From: an uncultured Alphaproteobacteria bacterium
GTDB lineage: Bacteria > Pseudomonadota > Alphaproteobacteria > UBA2966 > CAIVPW01
DNA: 32,778 nt
Direction of reading: 5' to 3'
NCBI GenBank assembly: GCA_903907895.1
Contig: CAIVPW010000098.1
Location: 1-32,778 of the forward strand
Shown here one piece after another: positions 14,585-22,154 of this stretch. Under the pieces are notes generated by a model that saw nothing but the letters and a program-made list of their open reading frames with translations, was not told the origin of the DNA and made no database searches. Every line of letters starts with the position of its first letter. Position 1 is the stretch's first letter. Made by a program: the position numbers and the translations under genes.

Positions 14585-15807
14585 GCCAATTGGACTCCCG
14601 GCACAAACTTGATCCACTTGCCACCCGCCGCGGCGAACGCTTGTTCCTTGCCTAGGATTTCGGCCTCGTGGTTCCAGCCGAACAGCACGGCGAAGTCGGG
14701 GTACCGGCGCGTGAAGTCCTCGTGCGGCCGCACGGGAATGTGCGTGCCGGGCGTGAACTTTCCCTGTTTCTCCGGTGTGGTGTCAGAGATGAACTCGATA
14801 TCGTCCGGACCCAGGCCACAATAGTTCAGCACCGTAGTGCTCTTCGACGTGGCGGCGTAACCAACCACTCGGTGCCCCTTGGCGCGAAGATCGCGCACAA
14901 GGCCGACCAACTGCTCGCGGTTGCGTTCACAGCGGGCGCGGAAGTGTTCGTAGGTCTCGCTGCGCTGGAGGCCCTGCATGTCCTCGAGCGCAAGTGTACG
15001 CGCCACGGACTCGGTCACCGGCCGCGCCCCAGCACGCGCCACCACGTACCGCATGGAGCCGCCGTGAGTCGGCTGTGGCAAACACTGGATGAGCTCCAGC
15101 CCAAACGGACGGAACAGTGCTGCCACCGATTGGGCCGAGAAGATGAAGACATGCTCGTCGTAAATCTGATCGTACGAGCCCTTGTCGATCATGGCCCCGA
15201 GATACGGCTCCTCAAACACGAACACTCCCTTCGGGCCCAGCAAGGCAGCCACGCCCGCAGCGACGCCGCGAATGTCTGGAATGTGGCAGATGACGTTGGC
15301 TGCGAGGATCACGTCGGCGGCGCCGTGGCGAGTACGAACGTCCCGCGCGACTGCCTCGCCGAAGAACGCAACCTGCGTCCGGACGCCGTGCTTCTCCGCC
15401 ACCGCGGCGACGTTCGCTGACGGCTCGATGCCAAGGTGCTGCACACCTTGCCGGGCAAAAGTCTCCAGCAGCACGCCATCATTGCAACCGACCTCAACCA
15501 CGAAGTTCGGCGCGAATTGCGTTTGCACCCAGCGCGCGTAGGCGCCGAAGTGTGCAACCATGCTCTTCGAGGTGCGCGTGAAGAAGGCGTACTGCGGATG
15601 GAACATCTGTTCCGGGGCCGGCTGCTCGGTGATCTGAAACAGGCCGCACCCTCCGCAGAGCGCAGGCTTCAGCTCATAGAAGTATTCTTTGCTGAACTCA
15701 GCGGGCGCCAGGAATGCGTTGGCGAGCGGCATGCGCCCGAAGCTCATGAACGAGCGCAACTGCGCTCCACAGGCGCGGCAGGCCGAAAGTTCGCGGGCTC
15801 CCGTCAC
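14581..15807 (-). CDS. Sugar C-methyltransferase (TcaB9/NovU/TylCIII type)
   Basis: A 408-residue three-part methyltransferase. The N-terminus has a zinc site (C10, C13, C51, C54 in CRAC and CGGC). The middle has the SAM site VVEVGCNDGVLL (about 103-114) and catalytic-type residues in NVICHIP (His 175) and YDEHVFIFS (Glu 218, His 219). The C-terminus is a Rossmann-like binding domain (VVGYAATSKSTTVLNYCG). This architecture is that of enzymes that methylate C3 or C5 of dTDP-4-keto deoxysugars in antibiotic pathways. Together with the aminotransferase it implies a branched-chain amino sugar. Start GTG at 15807 has GAGG five bases upstream. It lies 174 bases after the glycosyltransferase gene. 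Confidence 0.86.
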   Translation of the reverse strand: MTGARELSACRACGAQLRSFMSFGRMPLANAFLAPAEFSKEYFYELKPALCGGCGLFQITEQPAPEQMFHPQYAFFTRTSKSMVAHFGAYARWVQTQFAPNFVVEVGCNDGVLLETFARQGVQHLGIEPSANVAAVAEKHGVRTQVAFFGEAVARDVRTRHGAADVILAANVICHIPDIRGVAAGVAALLGPKGVFVFEEPYLGAMIDKGSYDQIYDEHVFIFSAQSVAALFRPFGLELIQCLPQPTHGGSMRYVVARAGARPVTESVARTLALEDMQGLQRSETYEHFRARCERNREQLVGLVRDLRAKGHRVVGYAATSKSTTVLNYCGLGPDDIEFISDTTPEKQGKFTPGTHIPVRPHEDFTRRYPDFAVLFGWNHEAEILGKEQAFAAAGGKWIKFVPGVQLA

Positions 15808-15971
15808 GTAGACCTCACCGCCGTTGCTGAAGCGTCAGCCGAGTTATCGCAAACACACCAGGACATTCGCCGCGATCGCCGAAGGGGTACGGGCGACGGT
15901 CAATAGCATAAATCGCCGCCCGGTGTAGGGATGGTCTAGACGTCGGCCGGATACGCAGGCACGGGCTTCTC

Positions 15972-15994
15972 GGTGGCGCGTTTAGGTGGCGCGT
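15972..15994. repeat. Short tandem repeat across the glycosyltransferase stop codon
   Basis: GGTGGCGCGT occurs at 15972-15981 and again at 15985-15994, separated by the three bases of the stop codon. It looks like a slippage duplication. Confidence 0.6.
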
Positions 15995-16929
15995 CTCGCC
16001 TTGCGGCGGCCGCTGATCACTTGGAGCAGCGACTTCGGCAGCGCGCCAATCAAAGCGCGTTCCGCTTGTTTGCGAGCCGATGCCGCGAGGTAATACCAAG
16101 CGCAAGCGACCGCCCAAAACTTTCGCTCCGCCGGAATGTCGCCCGACCGCAGAATGCTTCCCACCATGTCCGACGCGTAGCGCAAGGGCAGGAACGGACT
16201 TGATCGGGCAACCACGAATGCCGCTTCTTCACCGTGGCGCTGACCCACCGGAACCAAGTTCTTGTGCTTCTCGCACAGCACCTCGTCCACGTACGCCAGG
16301 CGCCCCTTCAGGACCCAGTGGCAGACCACCTGCCGCTCGTGAAGAATGACACCGGGATAGGCAGCCATAGCGGCCTGAAACGAGCGGGTACGTACCAGGC
16401 CGTGGATGTACATGTTGGTGCGGTTCATCGCGCCGTCGGCGCTCCGCTTGCTGAACATCGCCTTCAGCAGGGCGCGACGGGATTGACGGTCTGGCCGGGA
16501 CTTGCCGGTGAAGCGGCTAATGAAGGGTGGCGCCACCTCGTTCACATACGTGAAGCGAACCGCCGACAAGGCCGCAACAAACTCGGGGTCGCGCTCCATC
16601 GGCTCGACCAGAGCCGCAACGAACCTTGGATCCCACCAGTCGTCCTGAGATGCCCAAAGCAGGTACTTTCCGCTCGCCTGGCGCGCAAGCTGCGCAAAGT
16701 TCTCCCATGCACCCAGGTTCCTCACGTTCCGCTGGACGCGAATTCGTGGATACCGGGCCGCGTATTCCTCGCAGATGCTGGCCGTATCGTCCGTAGAGAC
16801 ATCGTCCGCAACGAGGATGTCGATGCTGGGATACTCCTGCGCTAGCAGGGCATCGAGAGCGCGCCGCACCAGCGCCGCACCGTTGTAGGTGGGCAGAACG
16901 ATCGTCACGAGGGGTGCGAGGGCGGGCAC
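15982..16929 (-). CDS. Family 2 glycosyltransferase
   Basis: A 315-residue GT-A fold glycosyltransferase. Motifs are VTIVLPTYNGAALVRRALDA, DILVADDVSTDDT (nucleotide-binding Asp) and LLWASQDDWWDPRFV (the metal-binding DxD equivalent, QDD). It likely adds a sugar to a growing surface glycan on the cytoplasmic side of the membrane. The basic C-terminus (SGRRKARRAT) may help membrane contact. Start is GTG at 16929, immediately before VTIVLPTYN. The stop at 15982-15984 sits between two copies of GGTGGCGCGT. It is the first gene of the sugar cluster in transcription order. The 272 bases between it and tRNA-Pro contain no gene I can support and no clear promoter. Confidence 0.88.
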   Translation of the reverse strand: MPALAPLVTIVLPTYNGAALVRRALDALLAQEYPSIDILVADDVSTDDTASICEEYAARYPRIRVQRNVRNLGAWENFAQLARQASGKYLLWASQDDWWDPRFVAALVEPMERDPEFVAALSAVRFTYVNEVAPPFISRFTGKSRPDRQSRRALLKAMFSKRSADGAMNRTNMYIHGLVRTRSFQAAMAAYPGVILHERQVVCHWVLKGRLAYVDEVLCEKHKNLVPVGQRHGEEAAFVVARSSPFLPLRYASDMVGSILRSGDIPAERKFWAVACAWYYLAASARKQAERALIGALPKSLLQVISGRRKARRAT

Positions 16930-17201
16930 GCGGGCTGTTGCCTATGGTTGGCAGCGCACTATTGCGGATCCGACCGTGTCGGCCCGCGGCGCCTTTCTTA
17001 TTCCGGACCGCGGCCGGTTGCCAATGTTGAGTCGAGGAATGAGCAGTCTCCCGCTTGCTCCCAGCGATACGCCGAGCGGAACCCTCCGCCGGCGCCCACT
17101 GGAACCGTCGAGCTCACACCGAATGCACCGGAAGTCCGCGGGCCAAAATGTGACCCGCTTGTGACCCCGATCCTGGGCGATTCTGTGAGTATCTGAATTA
17201 C

Positions 17202-17279
17202 TGGTCGGAGTGGGCGGATTCGAACCGCCGACCCCCAGACCCCCAGTCTGGTGCGCTAACCAGGCTGCGCTACACTCCG
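17202..17279 (-). tRNA. tRNA-Pro (GGG anticodon), CCA encoded
   Basis: Read on the minus strand, the 5' half CGGAGTG pairs perfectly with CACTCCG before the discriminator A and an encoded CCA. The anticodon stem CCAGA/TCTGG encloses the loop CTGGGGG, giving anticodon GGG. The T arm is GGCGG-TTCGAAT-CCGCC. The total is 78 bases with CCA. Its 3' end faces the sugar cluster. Confidence 0.95.
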
Positions 17280-17289
17280 ACCGGCGCGG

Positions 17290-17319
17290 ACTGTACTCGC
17301 CCCCTGCCTTCCTAAGCAA
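17290..17319 (-). promoter_or_regulatory. Likely promoter of tRNA-Pro
   Basis: On the minus strand, TTGCTT (17314-17319) is followed after 18 bases by TACAGT (17290-17295), ten bases before the first base of the tRNA. Confidence 0.45.
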
Positions 17320-17375
17320 TTCCGCTGGTTCCCTGCCCGGGCCCGCTCCTGCGGCATTTCAGCCCCTGCCGAAGG

Positions 17376-17525
17376 GTAACCACCGGCACCAGCGTGCGAT
17401 CTGCCTTGAAAGCCCTCGACCGCAGCGAACCCGAATGGCTCGTGCTGGCCGTCCCCCTCGCCCCGGCGCCGGTTCTGCTCGATGAAGAGGTGATCGCGCT
17501 TCTAAGCGAGTCGCGCGCACCCGGC
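17376..17525 (+). pseudogene. Decayed phosphoribosyltransferase fragment
   Basis: In one + frame this stretch encodes VTTGTSVRSALKALDRSEPE, then WLVLAVPLAPAPVLL, then DEEVIALLSESRAPG. The first two parts match the ribose-phosphate loop and following strand of COG1926-type phosphoribosyltransferases (usually DDGIATGxTxRAAL and then LVLAVPVAP). The last part matches their C-terminal DEEVxALL. The segment that normally lies between them, about 35 residues ending in a DFSQTS-like motif, is missing, and the upstream three quarters of the protein is gone: the sequence before 17376 shows no homology. I therefore read it as the remnant of a gene lost by deletion. The other bases of the 17280-17580 interval hold only the tRNA promoter. 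Confidence 0.55.
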
Positions 17526-17580
17526 ATCGCCTCCCCGATCGTGCCGGAGAACGGCAACCGTTCGGTCCACGGAGGCCTAG

Positions 17581-17961
17581 TTAGCCGAGGGTCTTGCGCA
17601 GTTGGTCGCGCGCGTGGTGCAGGTCCTTGAGCACCGTGCTGAGCCGCTTGCGGTGTTCCGGCGTTAGCGCGCCGCCCGCGTCGGCAGCGGCTTCGCCCAC
17701 GTCCTCACCGCCCTTGCGGTTCTGCTCCTTGAGAACCTTTTGGACGCCGCGGATCGTGTAGCCCTGCTCGTACAGCAGCGCCCGGATGAAGCGCAGCAGG
17801 TCCACGTCCTCGGGCCGGTAGTAACGCCGGCCGCCCCCCCGCTTCAGCGGCCGCACCTGGGTGAACTTGCTCTCCCAGAAGCGCAGCACGTGCTGCGGCA
17901 CCTCGAGGTCGGTCGCTACCTCGCTGATAGTGCGAAATGCGCCGGGCGCTTTCTCGGTCAT
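17581..17961 (-). CDS. MerR-family transcriptional regulator
   Basis: A 126-residue regulator with an N-terminal MerR helix-turn-helix ([20 protein letters not shown], then WESKF) and wing ([19 protein letters not shown]). The C-terminus is charged and helical and has no metal-binding cysteines, so it is not a metal sensor of the classic type. Proteins of this kind regularly follow ihfA in alphaproteobacterial plsX-fabH-ihfA operons; their target is not well known. ATG at 17961 is 34 bases past the ihfA stop. The coding strand has a G7 run in the wing, which is conserved coding sequence in this family. Confidence 0.88.
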   Translation of the reverse strand: MTEKAPGAFRTISEVATDLEVPQHVLRFWESKFTQVRPLKRGGGRRYYRPEDVDLLRFIRALLYEQGYTIRGVQKVLKEQNRKGGEDVGEAAADAGGALTPEHRKRLSTVLKDLHHARDQLRKTLG

Positions 17962-17995
17962 GTGCGGGTGCGCCGCTCGTCAGCCGCGCCGGCCA

Positions 17996-18304
17996 TCAGC
18001 TCTGCGTGGTCTTCGACAGGGCGCGATTGATCAGATCCTTGAGCACATGGCTCGGACGGAACACCAACACCCGCCGCGGCAGGATCGGCACCTCGTCGCC
18101 GGTCTTCGGATTGCGTCCCATGCGGGTGCCCTTTTCGCGCACGTAGAAGCTGCCGAAGGACGAGATCTTGACGGTGTCGCCGTTCACCAGGCTCTCACCG
18201 ATCTCGTTGAACACCGATTCCACCAGGTCGGCAGACTCGTTTCGCGACAGGCCGACCTGCTCATAGACGGCCTCCGCGAGCTGTGCCCGCGTCATCGTAG
18301 ACAT
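17996..18304 (-). CDS. ihfA: Integration host factor alpha subunit
   Basis: A 102-residue DNA-bending protein of the HU/IHF family; with IhfB it forms the heterodimer that bends DNA at promoters and in recombination. It has [39 protein letters not shown], the DNA-contact arm [20 protein letters not shown] and a C-terminal [10 protein letters not shown] helix. Alpha rather than beta is called from the alphaproteobacterial gene order and the [10 protein letters not shown] arm. The start has GGGGAGGG six to seven bases upstream. It lies 119 bases after fabH and just before the MerR gene. Confidence 0.92.
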   Translation of the reverse strand: MSTMTRAQLAEAVYEQVGLSRNESADLVESVFNEIGESLVNGDTVKISSFGSFYVREKGTRMGRNPKTGDEVPILPRRVLVFRPSHVLKDLINRALSKTTQS

Positions 18305-18423
18305 GCCTGACCCTCCCCAAGTTCAAGGCTAGCCCGAGGCCAGAAATGGGTCAAACTCAATGAGATATAGCGTGGAGTTGCGACGCCGTGGCGGCAGAAA
18401 CCTTGGGGTTTGCGGCCCCGGCG

Positions 18424-19401
18424 TTACATCCGAACGACGGCCGCGCCCCAGCTGAACCCGCCGCCCATGGCCTCAAGCACCACGATGTCGTCGGGTTTGA
18501 TGCGCCCGTCCTGCACCGCCTCGGTCAGCGCCAGCGGCACCGATGCCGCCGAGGTGTTGGCGTGGTGGTCCACCGTGACGATGACCTTGTCGTCTTCGAT
18601 GCCGAGCTTCTTGGAGACGCCGGCGAGAATGCGGCGGTTGGCCTGGTGCGGCACGACCCAGTTCACGTCGCTGGCGCCAAGGCCGGCATCGGCGAGGCTC
18701 TCGTGCACCACGTCGGCGAGCTTTTCGACAGCGTGCTTGAACACCTTGGGGCCGTCCATGCGCACGACGCCCGCGGTCTTGGTCGAGGATACGCCGCCGG
18801 AGGCATACAGCAGGTCATGCTGGCGGCCGTCGGAATGCAGCTTGGTGGTCAGTACGCCGCGATCCTGCGACGTGCCGGTCGCCTGCTCCGCGCGCAGCAC
18901 AACGGCGCCGGCGCCGTCGCCGAACAGCACGCAGGTCGAGCGGTCCGACCAGTCGAGGATGCGCGAAAAGGTCTCTGCGCCGATCACCAGCGCCGTCTCG
19001 GCTTGGCCCAGCCGCAGGAAGTTGTCGGCCACCGCCAGCGAGAAGATGAAGCCTGAGCACACCGCCTGCACGTCGAAGGCGACGCCGCGCGTCATGCCGA
19101 GTTGCTCCTGCACCCGCGTCGCCGTCGCCGGGAAGGTTTCGTCCGGCGTGGTGGTGCCCAGCACGATCAGATCGACGTCGCCCGCCTTTAGGCCCGCTGC
19201 CTGCAGCGCGCGCTGCGCGGCCTTGGTTGCCAGGTGCGAGGTGAACTCGCCCTCTGCCGCGATGTGGCGCGTGCGGATGCCGGTGCGCTCGACGATCCAT
19301 TCGTCGGACGTATCGACCAGCTTGGCGAGGTCGTGGTTGGTCAGGACCTTCTGCGGCAAATAGGAGCCGCAGCCCACGATGACGGACCGGCGCACGCTCA
19401 T
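18424..19401 (-). CDS. fabH: Beta-ketoacyl-ACP synthase III
   Basis: A 325-residue condensing enzyme that starts fatty acid synthesis by joining acetyl-CoA to malonyl-ACP. The catalytic triad is visible: Cys 115 in [12 protein letters not shown], His 252 in [11 protein letters not shown] and Asn 282 in [32 protein letters not shown] near the N-terminus and [16 protein letters not shown] at the end are typical. ATG at 19401 ([16 protein letters not shown]) is two bases after the plsX stop; the much longer frame upstream is plsX sequence in another frame. The position directly after plsX fits the conserved lipid-synthesis operon. Confidence 0.95.
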   Translation of the reverse strand: MSVRRSVIVGCGSYLPQKVLTNHDLAKLVDTSDEWIVERTGIRTRHIAAEGEFTSHLATKAAQRALQAAGLKAGDVDLIVLGTTTPDETFPATATRVQEQLGMTRGVAFDVQAVCSGFIFSLAVADNFLRLGQAETALVIGAETFSRILDWSDRSTCVLFGDGAGAVVLRAEQATGTSQDRGVLTTKLHSDGRQHDLLYASGGVSSTKTAGVVRMDGPKVFKHAVEKLADVVHESLADAGLGASDVNWVVPHQANRRILAGVSKKLGIEDDKVIVTVDHHANTSAASVPLALTEAVQDGRIKPDDIVVLEAMGGGFSWGAAVVRM

Positions 19402-19403
19402 GC

Positions 19404-20447
19404 TTAGGACGCGACCTTGGCGGGGGCCGCTTCGCGGTGGTCGAAGGCGTCGAGGTCGGCGTGGATGCGCTCGTTGAAGTCGCCCTTCACCATGTCGGCC
19501 GCGACCGAAATTGCGCTGGCGAAGCCCTGGGCGTCGGTGCCGCCGTGGCTCTTCACCAGCACGCCGTTCAGGCCGACGAACATGGCGCCGTTGTACTGAC
19601 GCGGATCGAGCTTGGCGCGCAGCGAATCGAGGGCCGGCTTGGCCAAGAGGTAGCCGATCTTGGAAAAGACGGAGCGCCGGAACGCGAGCTGGAGGAACGA
19701 GGCGATGAGCCGGGCGGTGCCCTCGGTGACCTTCAGCGCCACATTGCCCGTGAAGCCGTCGGTGACCACCACGTCCACGGTGCCGGCGCCGATGTCGTCG
19801 CCTTCGACGAAGCCATGGAAGTCGAAGCCGAACTTGGATTCGCGCAGGATCTGCGCCGCCTCGCGCACGGCGTCGTTGCCCTTGAGGTCCTCGGCGCCGA
19901 TGTTCAGCAGGCCGACCACGGGCCGCTCGACGCCCAGCACGCTGCGCGCAAAGCCCGCGCCCAGGATGGCGAACTGCACCAGGTTGCGGGAGTCGCACTG
20001 CACGTTGGCGCCCAGGTCCAGCATGGCGCTTTCGCCGCGGGAAGTCGGGAAGTAGCTGACCATGGCCGGGCGGTCGATGCCCGGCTGGGTCTTCAGTACG
20101 AACATGCCGAGCGCCAACAGGGCGCCGGTATTGCCGGCCGAAACCGCACCGGCGGCCTGGCCGTCGCGCACCGCCTCGATGGCGAGGCGCATCGACGACT
20201 GCGCGCTCTTGCGCAGCGCCTGACTCGGCTTGTCTCCCGCGCCAATGACGTTGGCGGCGTGGCGGATCTCGGCCTGGTGGGCGAGCTTTGGGTGGCGCTT
20301 CAGCAGCGGCTCGAGGCGCGCCTGATCACCGAACAGCAGGAAGCGGGTGTGCGGCAGGCGCGGCAAAGCCAGCGCCGCGCCGTCGATCGCCATATCGGGG
20401 GCGTGGTCGCCCCCCATGACGTCGAGGGCGATCACTGTCGCACTCAC
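19404..20447 (-). CDS. plsX: Phosphate acyltransferase PlsX
   Basis: A 347-residue peripheral membrane enzyme that converts acyl-ACP to acyl-phosphate for phosphatidic acid synthesis. Motifs are [79 protein letters not shown] and LGANVQ. Length is normal. Start is GTG at 20447; an ATG a few bases upstream is out of frame. It follows rpmF by 72 bases and is coupled to fabH, giving the usual rpmF-plsX-fabH order. Confidence 0.95.
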   Translation of the reverse strand: MSATVIALDVMGGDHAPDMAIDGAALALPRLPHTRFLLFGDQARLEPLLKRHPKLAHQAEIRHAANVIGAGDKPSQALRKSAQSSMRLAIEAVRDGQAAGAVSAGNTGALLALGMFVLKTQPGIDRPAMVSYFPTSRGESAMLDLGANVQCDSRNLVQFAILGAGFARSVLGVERPVVGLLNIGAEDLKGNDAVREAAQILRESKFGFDFHGFVEGDDIGAGTVDVVVTDGFTGNVALKVTEGTARLIASFLQLAFRRSVFSKIGYLLAKPALDSLRAKLDPRQYNGAMFVGLNGVLVKSHGGTDAQGFASAISVAADMVKGDFNERIHADLDAFDHREAAPAKVAS

Positions 20448-20519
20448 GCGGTCACCATTGTCAGATCACCTACCGGCGAAGGCAGGCCAACGCGCTCCAG
20501 CGGAGCTTTCGTTGCGGGC

Positions 20520-20702
20520 TCAGGCCTCGGCAGCCTCGGTCACTTCGCGACCGTCATACTGGCCGCAGGAGCCGCAGACGTGATGCGGGCGCTTGTTCTC
20601 GCCGCAGTTCGGGCACTCGGTGTAGCTCGACTTGGCCAAGCGATCGTGCGACCGGCGCATGTTGCGGGTCGACGGAGTCTTTTTCCTCTTGGGTACGGCC
20701 AC
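20520..20702 (-). CDS. rpmF: 50S ribosomal protein L32
   Basis: A 60-residue ribosomal protein, [20 protein letters not shown] at the start, with the zinc-type knuckle CPNC and CGSC in the middle. It is a component of the large subunit near the peptidyl transferase region. The ATG at 20702 lies one base after the stop of the DUF177 gene, the pairing seen in most bacteria. Confidence 0.97.
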   Translation of the reverse strand: MAVPKRKKTPSTRNMRRSHDRLAKSSYTECPNCGENKRPHHVCGSCGQYDGREVTEAAEA

Positions 20703-20703
20703 G

Positions 20704-21258
20704 TTACGCCCTGCTCCTCCAGTGTTTCAGAGCCCCAAGGGGCCCCTCTTGTTTTGCCGGTTCGCCGTCTTCGGCGTCCCGATACTCGCCAAATTCCTCG
20801 CCCGCGCCGCGCGGATACTGATCCATCGATAGGGCAAGATACTCGGCGACCATGCCGCCAAGATCGAACCAGCCGTCGATGACCTCGCCCGGGGGCTCGG
20901 CTGCAGCGGGGTCTACGTCTTCTTCCTCGAAGCTCCTAGTGGCAACGCTTTCCGCGACGGGGAGGAAATCGACCTCAAATGCCTCGTCGATGCGGGCGGT
21001 GACCGGCTCCAGCGTTACGACGGAGGCTTGTACCACAGTCGACGTAAATGTCACGCGGGCCTGTGCGCCACCGCCGCCAATAGCGCGAACGAACGCCTCG
21101 CCGGACAAGTCTTCGATCGCCAGGATGTCAAAGCGCTTCGCCAGCGCCTGCCGTTCCTCGGCCGTCGCAGTAAACTCGATGCGCCGCTCGTCGTGGTCGA
21201 GCTTCGCAACCTCCACCAGGCGGCGGAACTCGGGGCCGGAAGATTCTTCGTGTTCCAC
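20704..21258 (-). CDS. DUF177/YceD family protein
   Basis: About 184 residues if started at GTG 21258 ([20 protein letters not shown]). YceD proteins lie next to rpmF in most bacteria and are linked to 23S rRNA/large-subunit maturation. Family traits visible are [40 protein letters not shown], and the acidic [14 protein letters not shown]-type region (here [20 protein letters not shown]). An ATG at 21318 in frame would add 20 residues, but that region is AT-rich and contains a likely -10, so the shorter form is preferred. The acidic C-terminus ([20 protein letters not shown]) is typical. It is cotranscribed with rpmF. Confidence 0.87.
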   Translation of the reverse strand: MEHEESSGPEFRRLVEVAKLDHDERRIEFTATAEERQALAKRFDILAIEDLSGEAFVRAIGGGGAQARVTFTSTVVQASVVTLEPVTARIDEAFEVDFLPVAESVATRSFEEEDVDPAAAEPPGEVIDGWFDLGGMVAEYLALSMDQYPRGAGEEFGEYRDAEDGEPAKQEGPLGALKHWRSRA

Positions 21259-21280
21259 CGCAGAAATGTCCTGTACCGTA

Positions 21281-21300
21281 TTGAAAATACAAAATAATAT
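21281..21300 (-). promoter_or_regulatory. AT-rich promoter region of the DUF177-rpmF-plsX operon
   Basis: A 20-base AT-rich stretch stands out from the GC-rich surroundings. On the minus strand it contains TATTAT (21294-21299) as a candidate -10, followed by a small inverted repeat GTATT/AATAC. No good -35 was found. Confidence 0.35.
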
Positions 21301-21378
21301 GCGCCGATCACCGGGCATTGATGCCTGCGCCCGCGCCGCAAAGTGCAGCATACGTAGTGCCCGCGCCGCGGGGGGTCA

Positions 21379-22032
21379 ATGATCGCGCTTCGCAAACCCC
21401 TGGCCGTCCTGCTCGCTGCTCTTGCGGCCGTCTGGTCGTTCAGCGAACTCAGCGAGGCCGCCCTGGGCCTCGAGCCGCGCGGATTCGACGAGCGCCTCCT
21501 CCTCCTGTTGCGGGAGGCGGGCGACCTTGCCGACCCGTTGGGTCCGGCGTGGCTGGAGCAGGCCCTGCGCGACATCACGTCGCTTGGCAGCCTGACAGTG
21601 GTGGCGCTGGTGAGCCTGCTTGCCGCCCTGGCCCTGCTCCGCGCCCATCGGCCGCTCGCCGCGGTCGGCGGCTGGATCGCCGTCGGCACCGCCGAAGCGG
21701 CGAGCATGCTGCTGAAGGTCGGCTACGCCCGGCCTCGGCCCGACCTTGTCGCCCACGAGGTCGAAGTCACAACAGCGAGCTTTCCGAGCGGCCACGCCAT
21801 GCTGGCTGCGGTGGCCTACCTGACCTGGGCTCTCCTCTTAACCAGTCGCCAGGAGCCGCGCGCCCGCACCCTTGCGCTCGCCCTCGCCCTGGTCCTCACC
21901 GCAGCCATCGGCAGCAGTCGCGTGTACCTCGGGGTGCACTGGCCCACCGACGTGCTGGCCGGCTGGGTGATCGGCGGAAGTTGGGCGATCACCGGCTACT
22001 GGCTGGTTCGCCGGCTGGAGACGCGGGGCTAG
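21379..22032 (+). CDS. PAP2-superfamily membrane phosphatase
   Basis: A 217-residue multi-pass membrane protein of the PAP2 (type 2 phosphatidic acid phosphatase) family, which removes phosphate from lipid phosphates or undecaprenyl pyrophosphate at the membrane. All three signature motifs are present: KVGYARPRP (K113-P121), FPSGH (136-139) and SRVYLGVHWPTD (S180, R181, H187, D191). About five to six hydrophobic segments surround them. It lies divergently from the DUF177 operon. Its downstream partner encodes a lipid kinase, so the pair could phosphorylate and dephosphorylate related lipids. The substrate is not decided by the sequence. Confidence 0.9.
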   Translation: MIALRKPLAVLLAALAAVWSFSELSEAALGLEPRGFDERLLLLLREAGDLADPLGPAWLEQALRDITSLGSLTVVALVSLLAALALLRAHRPLAAVGGWIAVGTAEAASMLLKVGYARPRPDLVAHEVEVTTASFPSGHAMLAAVAYLTWALLLTSRQEPRARTLALALALVLTAAIGSSRVYLGVHWPTDVLAGWVIGGSWAITGYWLVRRLETRG

Positions 22033-22154
22033 GCGACGAGCGAGGCTGCGCAAAAGCCTCACATGGGCGCCGCGCCGCACGCCATCGCCCAACGCACCGC
22101 TGGCCTCGCACTTGCGCCCTACGACCGGCGGGTTTCGTGCAAGATGTTCGTTCG

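Noticed and set aside
17394-17630. Intact small gene on the + strand after tRNA-Pro
   Set aside because: It contains phosphoribosyltransferase pieces with the interior and N-terminus missing and runs on into antisense MerR sequence; read as a remnant instead.
18424-19998. 524-codon version of fabH
   Set aside because: The first 199 codons are plsX sequence in another frame with low-complexity Arg/Gly content; the true start is ATG at 19401.
19437-20882. 481-codon frame on the + strand
   Set aside because: Antisense to plsX and rpmF; no motif and no ribosome binding site.
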